Shown piece after piece: positions 1 through 6,737 of a stretch of 21,271 nt of DNA. Position numbers and translations under genes: made by a program. The notes beneath the pieces were generated by a model. It worked only from the letters and a program-made list of their open reading frames with translations, was not told where the DNA came from and searched no databases. Within the stretch, counting starts at the first letter, position 1, and each line of letters opens with the position of its first letter. The stretch comes from Proteromonas lacertae (Eukaryota > Sar > Bigyra > Opalinata > Proteromonadidae). The DNA is taken from positions 1 through 21,271 of the forward strand of contig NGBS01001021.1 in the NCBI GenBank assembly GCA_002245135.1. Reading direction: 5' to 3'.

Positions 1-120
1 TTTTCAGGTTTATCTTTATTACATTGTAGATTATTAGAATATAATGAGCATAGTACACTCCACTTAAAGCATTCATTATCTTTCATTTATTACATTTGTC
101 AAACATCTAAGACCTTGAAG

Positions 121-621
121 TTAGCAGGTAAAACAATAAAAACTTCCACGTATCACTTTAAATTTTGTTACATATAATTCTATAGTATTTACTCTAGCAA
201 AAGTAAGACCACTTTGAGGATGATTTGAATCATCTTCTGATATTTGTGTAAATATATTTTCCAGTATAGTTTGTATTTCACCTACAGTAGACATTTTTGT
301 TATTTCACATAGTCTACTACGACTAAATATAGAAACTTCATCATCACTGTCAGTAGACTCATCAGGTATATAAATTGAACGTACAATAAAGAAAAATTTA
401 ATCATATTCATAGTATCAGCTAGTTCATGTAATATATCTTTGATATCACTATTATTAACAAAATCATGATAACATTGTTGTGGCGTACTGTAATTTCTAT
501 TGTTATAATTGAAAACCCATTTCCTGGTAACACCTTGAGATGATTTATCAACTTCTCTAGCATCACGTATTCTATCATTAAATCTTTGATTTTGGTTAGG
601 TTTTGGTAGGGAAGAAGGCAT
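121..621 (-). CDS. Hypothetical protein, 166 residues, with CxxC end
   Basis: I do not recognise this protein. It is mixed alpha/beta in character, with an acidic Ser/Asp patch near the middle (STDSDDE, about residues 89-95) and it ends in a short aromatic-cysteine tail, YCFTC. No signal peptide or membrane segment is evident. The open frame continues a little upstream of the chosen first Met, so the start is provisional. It lies at the far left of the window, next to another small minus-strand gene, and does not carry the shared upstream element seen before many other genes here. The tail resembles the YCFSC motif in the 391-residue coiled-coil protein further right, which may hint at a common small metal-binding motif. 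It could belong to the element or to its border. Confidence 0.6.
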   Translation of the reverse strand: MPSSLPKPNQNQRFNDRIRDAREVDKSSQGVTRKWVFNYNNRNYSTPQQCYHDFVNNSDIKDILHELADTMNMIKFFFIVRSIYIPDESTDSDDEVSIFSRSRLCEITKMSTVGEIQTILENIFTQISEDDSNHPQSGLTFARVNTIELYVTKFKVIRGSFYCFTC

Positions 622-696
622 TAATCCACCAAAGAATGTATCACTGATTATTGGTATATCATTATTGTATCTTTTTTATTTTGAATAGCATCTGTA

Positions 697-864
697 CTAA
701 ATAATGGCGCTAATCTTCGTTTTGGCAGCTTCTTCTGGTGGTGGTTCATCTGTATGTTTATGTTTATGATGATGGCGATGCTTATGCTTATGATGTTTAT
801 TTTTATTAAAAGTTTGTTCTAGAAGCTTAAAAAATGCTTTTAAAAGCTTTTTATGTTTGCTCAT
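697..864 (-). CDS. Small His/Lys-rich protein, 55 residues
   Basis: This is a very small basic protein. Residues 1-20 form a plausible amphipathic helix (KKLLKAFFKLLEQTF). They are followed by a run of alternating His and Lys (about residues 21-38), then a short acidic/Pro stretch (DEPPPEE). A longer reading from an ATG 30 bases upstream is possible, but the internal Met beginning MSKHKK makes the better start because a weak version of the shared upstream element then lies about 48 bases before it. It is divergent to the next plus-strand gene, and the two share an intergenic region with paired reverse CCAAT boxes. The His-rich tract could bind metal or simply be charged and disordered. No function is assigned. 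Confidence 0.5.
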   Translation of the reverse strand: MSKHKKLLKAFFKLLEQTFNKNKHHKHKHRHHHKHKHTDEPPPEEAAKTKISAII

Positions 865-910
865 TATATAGACAGAATTCGCGAAATAAATCAAAAATGG
901 AAATATGAAA

Positions 911-939
911 TTTGATTGGTCGGATGATTTGATTGGTCG
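911..939. promoter_or_regulatory. Tandem reverse CCAAT boxes in divergent promoter
   Basis: The 12-base unit TTTGATTGGTCG occurs twice, 17 bases apart, giving two ATTGG (reverse CCAAT) boxes about 92 and 109 bases before the plus-strand ATG at 1026. They also lie 50-72 bases before the divergent minus-strand start at 864. CCAAT is the known NF-Y recognition core; its use here is inferred. Confidence 0.45.
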
Positions 940-969
940 ACTTTAAAAATAAAAAGAAATTTTCATTTT

Positions 970-993
970 TCATTTTTCTTGACATTTTTTAAT
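970..993 (+). promoter_or_regulatory. Shared upstream element, copy before 1026 gene
   Basis: TCATTTTTCTTGACATTTTTT begins 56 bases before the ATG, the same spacing as the better-conserved copies, and is followed by a TATATAA immediately upstream of the start codon. It lacks part of the ATAAATT core, so it is a weaker member. Confidence 0.4.
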
Positions 994-1025
994 CATTTTT
1001 TATTTTCATCTCTCCCTTATATAAA

Positions 1026-1802
1026 ATGAGTAACGAAACACCTTATGAAGCTACTGATGTAGAATTCAGTGATTACTACAAGAATCCAAAGTTATGTAAC
1101 AAGTGGATTATTAAAGGAACTGTTGAGAGTATTACAGTTAAGCCTACTAAAACTAGTCAATATGTATTGATTACTTTTGTTCATGATTTGGATCATAAAG
1201 TTGTAATTAATAATGGAAGAGATTTTGAAACATATTCAGCTGATGAAGTGAAATATGTATTGAAACAAATTTATGATAGAAACGAGAATGACTTTATAGA
1301 AAAAATCATTCGTGGATATTTGATTAGTGTAGGATGTAGAGAACCTCAACATGGTATTAAATACTTCCACAATTTCAATTCTATTATGATATGGGATAAT
1401 AGTAACTATAGAGTTCCATCTGATGTTGATGTTGGTAGTAAAATTGCTGTAAGTGTTGTTGATAATCAAATCTCTATTAAGAGTAATGGTACTCAAAACT
1501 TTGTTAATCATAGAGTTTGTAGTGATATTGTTGGTTATGATGAAAATCCTGATTTAGCTACAACTATTAGAAGAAGTAATGAGAAGAAAATTAAGAAAGA
1601 ACAAGCTAATCAAAACAAATTTGTTTCACCTCCAAGAATTAAGAGAACTAAGATAGAAGATAGTGATTTAATTAGTACTCGTAGACCATTCCCTGCTAAG
1701 AAAGTAATTAGTAATGGTTTTATTAGTGCTGCTAAATCTATTAACTTTGGTAATGGTGGTAACACTTTAAGTGATAAGGATTTGGGAGAGGTAGAAGAAT
1801 GA
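1026..1802 (+). CDS. Hypothetical protein, 258 residues, basic C-terminal tail
   Basis: The family is not recognised. Residues about 25-160 look like a compact, beta-rich domain (for example WIIKGTVESITV at 27-38). Residues about 180-240 are basic and disordered, with a nuclear-localisation-like stretch (PPRIKRTKIED). A globular beta-rich part with a basic tail would suit a nucleic-acid-binding protein, perhaps OB-fold-like, and a single-strand-binding role would make sense beside a replicating element; this is a guess from composition only. The start is supported by the TATA-like sequence directly upstream and by the shared upstream element. It is followed by the integrase gene on the same strand, each with its own promoter-like region, so they are probably not one transcript. 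Confidence 0.75.
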   Translation: MSNETPYEATDVEFSDYYKNPKLCNKWIIKGTVESITVKPTKTSQYVLITFVHDLDHKVVINNGRDFETYSADEVKYVLKQIYDRNENDFIEKIIRGYLISVGCREPQHGIKYFHNFNSIMIWDNSNYRVPSDVDVGSKIAVSVVDNQISIKSNGTQNFVNHRVCSDIVGYDENPDLATTIRRSNEKKIKKEQANQNKFVSPPRIKRTKIEDSDLISTRRPFPAKKVISNGFISAAKSINFGNGGNTLSDKDLGEVEE

Positions 1803-1817
1803 TTTAATTATATTTTA

Positions 1818-1843
1818 ATTCATTAATTCTTTAAATATATATC
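1818..1843 (+). promoter_or_regulatory. Shared upstream element before integrase
   Basis: ATTCATTAATTCTTTAAATA starts 54 bases before the integrase ATG and runs into TATATAT sequence; a second TATATATA lies closer to the start codon. It matches the element before the 175-residue gene very closely. Confidence 0.6.
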
Positions 1844-1871
1844 ATTCATACTTTTTATATATATTGTTTGA

Positions 1872-3032
1872 ATGTCACTACAAGATAAAATAAATGAGTT
1901 ATACAAAACATATGGTTATTTAAACAAACGAGACTTTATTAATTTCTCTATAAATGAACTTGAGAATAACTTTAAAAAATCTGATATTAAAAAAGCTAGT
2001 AGTGAACTTGTAGAGTCTAAACCAGATTATCAAATCACTGCAACTAAAAGGAATAGAATTAAATATGAAATTGAAAAGTTACCTGGATCATATCAGATAG
2101 ATTTAGTGTTTTTCAACAATACAAAAGTTCCATTTTTGTTAATTATAGAAGTTGTTAGTCGTAAGTGTTGGATATATTATGTTAAATCTAAATCAGAAAA
2201 TGATGTGTATCCAGTGTTTGAAAAATGGTTTTATCAGGGTATGCAACCTAAGGATGAAAACGCTCGTTTTGTAGGAAGTATATTGTCAGATGAAGAGTCT
2301 GGTATTATCTATGGTAAGAAATTTTTAGATTTGTTTAATAAAAATCATATACGATTTATACTTAAAGAACGTAATGAACATAATATAATGAAAATATTGG
2401 ATCGATGTGTGAGAACTATTAAAGATATGTTTTATAGAAAAATTAATACATTTTCTGATGAAGAATTTGATAAAATTAACAATATTGAATCATTGTGTAA
2501 TATAGTATATACTGTTGTAGATGATTACAATGCAAAACCACATTCTGCACTCAATAATCTAACTCCAAATGAAGTATTCAATGATTTTGAAGTCCAAGAT
2601 AGATTGTATAAAGAATCCCATGCTAGAAACTTAAAGAAGCGTAAAAGTGATACTCATTTTAAAGCTGATGATTTTGTCAGAATAAAAGAACGTAGAGATA
2701 ACAAACTTCAAAAAACTACTTATTATACTGATAAAGTATACCAAATACACAAAGTTGGACCGTTTTCATATTCTGTTAAGAACTTGGATGGAACAATACC
2801 TAAAGAATTCAATCCTAGAGATATAGGTTCATATAGATTCAAATCACATGAAATAAAAAGAGTACCAGTTAATAGTATTACAACAAATGGTAAGTTTAGA
2901 TTAAGACAAATTCATAGTATAAACAATGAAGCACAACCTATAGAACCAGATATTCAACCAGCACCAGAAGGTAGAAAAAGTAGATATGGTAGAGTATATA
3001 AGAAAAATTCAGTATTTAATGATTTCGTATAA
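1872..3032 (+). CDS. INT: RVE-family (retroviral-type) integrase, Polinton
   Basis: This is the DDE/RVE integrase that inserts Polinton DNA into host chromosomes. Order: an N-terminal helical region (about residues 1-70), an RNase-H-fold catalytic core (about 72-190, opening with YQIDL and including an LSDEESG segment near 138-144), then the highly typical YNAKPHSALNNLTPNEV signature at about 219-235. A C-terminal chromo/SH3-like DNA-binding part follows (about 255-340: VRIKERR, then PFSYSVKNLDG), and a disordered basic tail ends it. Length (386) is normal for the family. The signature and domain order separate it from LTR-retrotransposon polyproteins, since no reverse transcriptase or gag adjoins it. 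It converges on the coiled-coil gene to its right. The frame looks whole. Confidence 0.93.
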   Translation: MSLQDKINELYKTYGYLNKRDFINFSINELENNFKKSDIKKASSELVESKPDYQITATKRNRIKYEIEKLPGSYQIDLVFFNNTKVPFLLIIEVVSRKCWIYYVKSKSENDVYPVFEKWFYQGMQPKDENARFVGSILSDEESGIIYGKKFLDLFNKNHIRFILKERNEHNIMKILDRCVRTIKDMFYRKINTFSDEEFDKINNIESLCNIVYTVVDDYNAKPHSALNNLTPNEVFNDFEVQDRLYKESHARNLKKRKSDTHFKADDFVRIKERRDNKLQKTTYYTDKVYQIHKVGPFSYSVKNLDGTIPKEFNPRDIGSYRFKSHEIKRVPVNSITTNGKFRLRQIHSINNEAQPIEPDIQPAPEGRKSRYGRVYKKNSVFNDFV

Positions 3033-3172
3033 CTTTTTATGTTTTTTATTTATGTTATTTTTTACATATAAAACAAACACCAATTTTTATCAAAGTAATG
3101 AATTCAAAGTGCTTTTTCAAGTATATGGATTAAAGCATAAACCAGACAAATTTAAAGTATATATATTAATAC

Positions 3173-4348
3173 TTATAAGTTCTTCATTATCTTCTCAAAC
3201 TCTTCAGCTTTCTTTCTTTTCTCTTCTTCAATTCTCTTCTTAAACTCTTCTTCCATTTTCTTTTCTAATTCATCGTTTTCTTTTTTCATCTTTTCTTCCA
3301 TTTGTCTCTTTTGTTCTAATACCCATTTCTTTCTTAACTCTTCTTGTTGTCTCATATTCTCTTCTTCTTGAAGCATTCTAATAACAACTAATTCTTCTTT
3401 TCTTTTCTTTTCTGCTTCTTCTTGTTTTCTTTTTCTCTCTGCTTCTTCTTGTACTTTTCTAACTCTTTCTTCTTCTTGTTGTTTTTTCTTTTTTTCTTCA
3501 TCTTCTTGTTTCTTTCTCTCTGCATCTTGATGTTTAATTTTCTCTTCTATCTCTTTTTGTTTTTCTTCATCTTTTTTAGTTATTTCAGCATTAAAATACT
3601 TCAATTCAGCATCCAGAATATCAATATCAGTAACATCAAGAAGTGTAGTATCAGACCTTGGTGACATTGGAGGTGTAAAGGTAGGACTTTGGCTACTTAA
3701 TAAATCATCAGCAGATGTTCTTGATTCAGTATCTTTCACAATTATACCCATTGGTTCTTCATCAACAAAATCAGAATCCTTAACAATCTTTCTTTTCTTT
3801 AAATGAATTAATTCATCATCACTATCAATAACTGCTTTTGTTTTAGGTTTCTTTACAGTATCAGTTCTTCTTTTATAAACTCTTTTAGGTTTTTGAGGTA
3901 CAGTTGGTGGTGGTGGTTCTTGTTGTGGTTGTTGTTGTTGTTTTAACTGAGGTTGAATAAAAGGTTTAATCGGTTTTACATTTGGTTTTACTACACTCTT
4001 CATCTCATCGTCACTAAAGTATAAATTCATATACTCATTTTGATCTAATGTCTCTAGATGTTTGATGGGAATTAACTTCTGATTATCAAACTTACATGAA
4101 AAGCAATAATAAACTGCTGTAGCTGACTTCTCTAATTCGATATAGTTGAATTGTGGTGGACTTTGCTTCTTCTTTGATTTTTTGCTGTCATCATAAGCCA
4201 AACTTTGAATATACATTTCGTCGCAAAATGTCTTTAAATGCTGGATGTTACGACTTACTTTCTGATAGAACTCATAAGCCTGTCCCTTTAATGGAAGCTG
4301 GGAGCATAATTCTGAATTGGTTGGTTGTTTGACTCTGTCTGCTGGCAT
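3173..4348 (-). CDS. Lys/Glu-rich coiled-coil protein, 391 residues
   Basis: Three zones are visible. Residues about 1-110 form a possibly folded N-terminal part containing a YYCFSC motif near residue 80. Residues about 115-245 are disordered, with Gln/Pro-rich stretches, basic patches (KPKRVYKRR) and Ser/Asp/Glu clusters that look like phospho-acceptor sites. Residues about 246-391 are a continuous highly charged Lys/Glu coiled coil. Polintons commonly encode coiled-coil accessory proteins (known as PC1/PC2 in some elements), but I cannot assign this to one of them by sequence. It could be structural or a scaffold. The opposite strand over the coil is a long pyrimidine-rich tract. The open frame that overlaps its 5' end on the same strand is a low-complexity shadow. 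Confidence 0.8.
   Translation of the reverse strand: MPADRVKQPTNSELCSQLPLKGQAYEFYQKVSRNIQHLKTFCDEMYIQSLAYDDSKKSKKKQSPPQFNYIELEKSATAVYYCFSCKFDNQKLIPIKHLETLDQNEYMNLYFSDDEMKSVVKPNVKPIKPFIQPQLKQQQQPQQEPPPPTVPQKPKRVYKRRTDTVKKPKTKAVIDSDDELIHLKKRKIVKDSDFVDEEPMGIIVKDTESRTSADDLLSSQSPTFTPPMSPRSDTTLLDVTDIDILDAELKYFNAEITKKDEEKQKEIEEKIKHQDAERKKQEDEEKKKKQQEEERVRKVQEEAERKRKQEEAEKKRKEELVVIRMLQEEENMRQQEELRKKWVLEQKRQMEEKMKKENDELEKKMEEEFKKRIEEEKRKKAEEFEKIMKNL
3181..3580. repeat. Polypyrimidine/polypurine low-complexity tract
   Basis: About 400 bases of the plus strand are dominated by TTC, TCT and TTTTC units; the minus strand is GAA/AAG-rich and encodes the Lys/Glu coiled coil. It is a compositional repeat arising from the protein, not a separate element. 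Confidence 0.7.
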
Positions 4349-4530
4349 TTTTGATTGAATGATTGAATAATTAATTTTCTATTAAAGTAAAAAAATGAAA
4401 AAAATAAAATACTGAAAATGAGTAAGAAAAGTGTGAATGAAAAAAACGGTTTTTCTTTATGTAATTTTTTAAGGGGGTGCAAAAAAACAACTTTCAAAAA
4501 TCAAATACGAAAAAAAGACTATATATAAAA

Positions 4531-4914
4531 TTAAATATTTATGATTGGTTTTTGAATTTCAATCTCAGGTTTATTAATAGGAATAATTTCTATTTCTGTT
4601 TCTAATTGCTCTTCATCTTCATTATCACTAGCATTTCTAGAATTTATTCTACTATTTTCAGGTGTTAAAGTAAATGGAATAGCAGAAACAATAGTAGATT
4701 TTCTTAATGCTAATTGAACAGCAGGTTCTGGCTCAGCTAATATTTCACTTAATTCTGGAGGACAGGCTTTATGATAACACCATGCACATATTCTCTTGCA
4801 TTTATAAAGAACCCATAGAACTACACAACCTAATAAAATATACAGTTCTTGTTTCAAACCATTTAAAGTATCTTTCATATCACCTAACATAACTAAAGAT
4901 GTATTATATGGCAT
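4531..4914 (-). CDS. Single-pass membrane protein with Cys-rich juxtamembrane segment
   Basis: One hydrophobic segment (about residues 24-37, containing YILLGCVVLWVLY) is followed directly by a basic, cysteine-rich stretch (CKRICAWCYHKAC, about 39-51). Then comes a hydrophilic, acidic C-terminal tail of some 75 residues. The positive charges after the segment favour a short N-terminus outside and the tail in the cytosol, and the cysteines are plausible palmitoylation or metal sites. Polintons often encode a small membrane protein of this sort; whether it sits in a virion or in host membranes is unknown. A good copy of the shared upstream element and a TATATATA stretch lie ahead of the start. 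Family not recognised. Confidence 0.72.
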   Translation of the reverse strand: MPYNTSLVMLGDMKDTLNGLKQELYILLGCVVLWVLYKCKRICAWCYHKACPPELSEILAEPEPAVQLALRKSTIVSAIPFTLTPENSRINSRNASDNEDEEQLETEIEIIPINKPEIEIQKPIINI

Positions 4915-4929
4915 ATTATGTGAAATTAT

Positions 4930-4965
4930 TTATATATAAAAACGCATAGAAATATAAAAATGAAT
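4930..4965 (-). promoter_or_regulatory. Shared upstream element before membrane-protein gene
   Basis: On the minus strand ATTCATTTTTATATTTCTAT is followed by GCG, a T-run and TATATA; the element begins 51 bases before the ATG. It keeps the CG-plus-T-run that also appears before the zinc-finger gene and the 248-residue gene. Confidence 0.6.
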
Positions 4966-4978
4966 TTTAAACCAAAAG

Positions 4979-5563
4979 TTAATTAATTATACAAGTAGGT
5001 GATGTAGTTAGATCTACTGTAGCTACCCCCGGGATAGAACTTGTAGGTGTTTCTACTTTAGCAATATCTACCTTTGGTCGACCCTCGGCAGTGGAACTAT
5101 TCTCTACTTTACGCTTCTTATCTTCTCCACTATTATCACTTCCTTTCTTTACTTCTTCATATCTTCTCTTCTTCTTATTTCTACACTCTGTACAAGATTT
5201 ATAGAATACACCTTCACTCTTATAACCAAATTCATCATTAGCTTTCTTCTTACCACAAGTACTACATATCTGTGAATCTGGATCTGACTTTGTTATATCC
5301 TTTCTTTTTTTAGATTTAGATTCACTTTGTTTTTCTTCCTTCACTTCTTCTTCTTCCATTGTTATATCAATATCATCACCTGGTTGTTCACTCCATTCTG
5401 GATCATCTTCATACTCTTCAATCACAGAATACATACCATCCAGCATATCCTTAAATACTTTAATAATTAATGATTTTACTTCAGACATATCATTCTCATA
5501 CATTTCACCTTCTTGTAAGTGTTTTTCAATACTAGCATCAAGTTCATTTTGTAAATCACTCAT
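4979..5563 (-). CDS. Acidic/basic protein with a four-Cys zinc finger, 194 residues
   Basis: The N-terminal third is acidic and helical, ending in an acidic stretch (DIDITMEEEEVKEE, about residues 65-78). A compact four-cysteine finger follows at about residues 98-126: CSTCGKKK, then CTECRNKKKRR about 20 residues later. This CxxCG...F...CxxCR pattern is a common small treble-clef-like zinc finger in viral, phage and eukaryotic proteins and suggests nucleic-acid or protein binding. Basic, nuclear-localisation-like runs flank it. The C-terminus carries a hydrophobic-acidic VDLTT that resembles a SUMO-interacting motif. A regulatory or DNA-binding role is inferred, not shown. It has its own strong upstream element plus two CCAAT boxes. 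Confidence 0.75.
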   Translation of the reverse strand: MSDLQNELDASIEKHLQEGEMYENDMSEVKSLIIKVFKDMLDGMYSVIEEYEDDPEWSEQPGDDIDITMEEEEVKEEKQSESKSKKRKDITKSDPDSQICSTCGKKKANDEFGYKSEGVFYKSCTECRNKKKRRYEEVKKGSDNSGEDKKRKVENSSTAEGRPKVDIAKVETPTSSIPGVATVDLTTSPTCIIN

Positions 5564-5591
5564 TTTAATTTATGTAGATTATTTTAAAAAA

Positions 5592-5610
5592 CCGCAAGAA
5601 ATTTATGAAT
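5592..5610 (-). promoter_or_regulatory. Shared upstream element before zinc-finger gene
   Basis: The minus strand reads ATTCATAAATTTCTTGCGG and then a six-T run with AAAATA, starting 47 bases before the ATG. It is one of the clearest copies and closely matches that before the major capsid gene. Confidence 0.65.
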
Positions 5611-5648
5611 GAAAAGAATTATGTAATATTATGTTTATTTCTATTCAG

Positions 5649-5681
5649 CCAATCAAAAAACAAAATTCAATTAAAACCAAT
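5649..5681 (-). promoter_or_regulatory. Paired CCAAT boxes upstream of zinc-finger gene
   Basis: Two CCAAT cores on the plus strand (5649-5653 and 5677-5681) read as ATTGG toward the minus-strand gene, about 88 and 116 bases before its ATG. Orientation and distances nearly match the pair ahead of the 1026 gene. Confidence 0.4.
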
Positions 5682-5691
5682 GATTTAAGAA

Positions 5692-6045
5692 TTAGTTATG
5701 AAATCTTAGTCTTTCTTCAATGATGTTTTTTTCATCAATACCATAACGCTTTAACATCTTTGTTTTTCTGCGCTCTTCTTCAGGATCAACCCATTTTCTA
5801 GGGCGTATGGTTGCTTGTGCTACTCTAGTTGGTTTATGAATTGCACGCCATTCTTCATACTTTCTATCATCCTCATCAGCTGTATCAGATGTATACCACA
5901 TTACTACTGGAGGTGATGGTGGTGGTGGTTGAGCTACTATTCTAGCTACTTCACTTTCAATGATTGCATAGATTCTTTCAAAGTCTTCATCTTCACGCTT
6001 ATTTCTATCTTCTATATTAACATTCTCGATCCAAATTCTTGACAT
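5692..6045 (-). CDS. Hypothetical acidic protein with Pro stretch, 117 residues
   Basis: The preferred start is the internal Met beginning MSRIWIENVN, not an ATG 60 bases further upstream. The extra 20 residues would be an AT-rich hydrophobic extension (IISFNFFLLLF) that overlaps the shared promoter-like element, and from the internal Met that element sits at its usual 50-base distance. The protein has a charged N-terminus with a helix (DFERIYAIIESEVARIV), a short PPPPSPP stretch near residues 39-45, an aromatic VVMWYTSD segment, and a basic-acidic helical C-terminus. No family is recognised. It sits in the run of minus-strand accessory genes between the integrase and the morphogenesis cluster. 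Confidence 0.62.
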   Translation of the reverse strand: MSRIWIENVNIEDRNKREDEDFERIYAIIESEVARIVAQPPPPSPPVVMWYTSDTADEDDRKYEEWRAIHKPTRVAQATIRPRKWVDPEEERRKTKMLKRYGIDEKNIIEERLRFHN

Positions 6046-6070
6046 TCTTTTGAAATTATGATTGATAAAT

Positions 6071-6095
6071 AACAATAAGAAAAAGTTAAATGAAA
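6071..6095 (-). promoter_or_regulatory. Shared upstream element before 117-residue gene
   Basis: The minus strand reads TTTCATTTAACTTTTTCTTA then TTGTT and an ATTTAT stretch, starting 50 bases before the chosen ATG. The CTTATTGTT portion matches the copy ahead of the 155-residue gene, and supports the internal start. Confidence 0.5.
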
Positions 6096-6119
6096 TTATA
6101 TACAAAAAACAAAAGAAAA

Positions 6120-6455
6120 ATTTTAACCCATAAAATTACTCATACACTAAAATATGTAAAGAAATTTAAATTCACCGCTTCCTCCAGTATAACCCGTACC
6201 AAAAACTAATTTACACTCAAATCGCTTATTCTTACCTGTAGAAGGTACCTAAGAATAGTCTGGTACGGTTTACCCACCTACAGTGATATTCTTACGGTTA
6301 TACATATATATAACTAGTATGCTGTTTATGTAAACAATAAGGTTTTGGTACTAAATTTCGAGGTATACTATTAACTGTATTATTTATTGAATCACATAGT
6401 ACAAGTACTTGTTTATTGATTATATCTTTTATTGATTTCAAATATTCTTCTAATT
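6120..6455. other. Gap without a confident gene; nested inverted repeats
   Basis: This is the longest stretch without a supported gene. Its left half is less AT-rich than its surroundings and contains nested inverted repeats: GTATAACC (6187-6194) with GGTTATAC (6296-6303), CCGTACC (6194-6200) with GGTACGG (6262-6268), and ATTCTTA (6228-6234) with TAAGAAT (6250-6256). There is also a direct repeat of TATTCTTAC 60 bases apart (6227 and 6287) and GTACCAAAA inverted at 6196 and 6343. Together they could fold into a branched stem structure about 115 bases long. The right half has a short minus-strand open stretch without a start codon of its own. Candidate structured RNA, cis-acting site or decayed sequence; no decision is possible. 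Confidence 0.45.
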
Positions 6456-6737
6456 CTAATTTTTTGTATCTACTTCTTTAGTAGTATTACTATTTACACT
6501 AGTTATTATACTTGATGTTATATCTACTTTATCTTTTGGTGTTATTGATGAAGGTGGTATAACAACTTTAGATGCAATATCTGTTGCTAAATTAACATCA
6601 TCAATTAGATTTATTTTATTAGCAATATCATTAGCTAATTTTGTTTGATCTATGTTTAAATCAATAGTTTGTCTATCCCCAATAAACATTTTTTGTATTA
6701 ATAAACAATAAAATAACAAAATCAATAAAAACATCAT
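6456..6737 (-). CDS. Small N-terminally anchored membrane protein, 93 residues
   Basis: The first 17 residues or so are a strongly hydrophobic segment (LLILLFYCLLI), either a signal peptide or a membrane anchor. The rest is hydrophilic, with repeated short Ile/Val-Asp-Lys motifs (LANDIANKINLIDD, then LATDIASKVV) that look like a small imperfect repeat. Its ATG overlaps the stop codon of the ATPase in an ATGA arrangement, so it is probably expressed from the same message by termination-reinitiation or leaky scanning. Polintons often carry a small membrane protein (PTM in some nomenclature); the position next to the ATPase fits a morphogenesis role but the function is not known. Confidence 0.6.
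   Translation of the reverse strand: MMFLLILLFYCLLIQKMFIGDRQTIDLNIDQTKLANDIANKINLIDDVNLATDIASKVVIPPSSITPKDKVDITSSIITSVNSNTTKEVDTKN

Noticed and set aside
1-120. A terminal inverted repeat at the left edge
   Set aside because: I could find no matching inverted copy, and the right end of the element is not in the window.
1236-1511. Antisense ORF of 91 residues
   Set aside because: It lies wholly inside the 258-residue gene on the other strand and has a low-complexity AT-driven composition.
2986-3243. Plus-strand ORF of 85 residues at the integrase end
   Set aside because: It overlaps the integrase and the coiled-coil gene and reads as hydrophobic sequence from AT- and pyrimidine-rich DNA.
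3422-3664. Phe/Leu-rich plus-strand ORF that looks like a membrane protein
   Set aside because: It is the complement of the Lys/Glu coiled coil; TTC/TTT codons arise from the pyrimidine tract.
4288-4497. Minus-strand ORF of 69 residues with a hydrophobic segment
   Set aside because: It overlaps the 5' end of the coiled-coil gene in another frame, and its hydrophobic part comes from AT-rich non-coding DNA.
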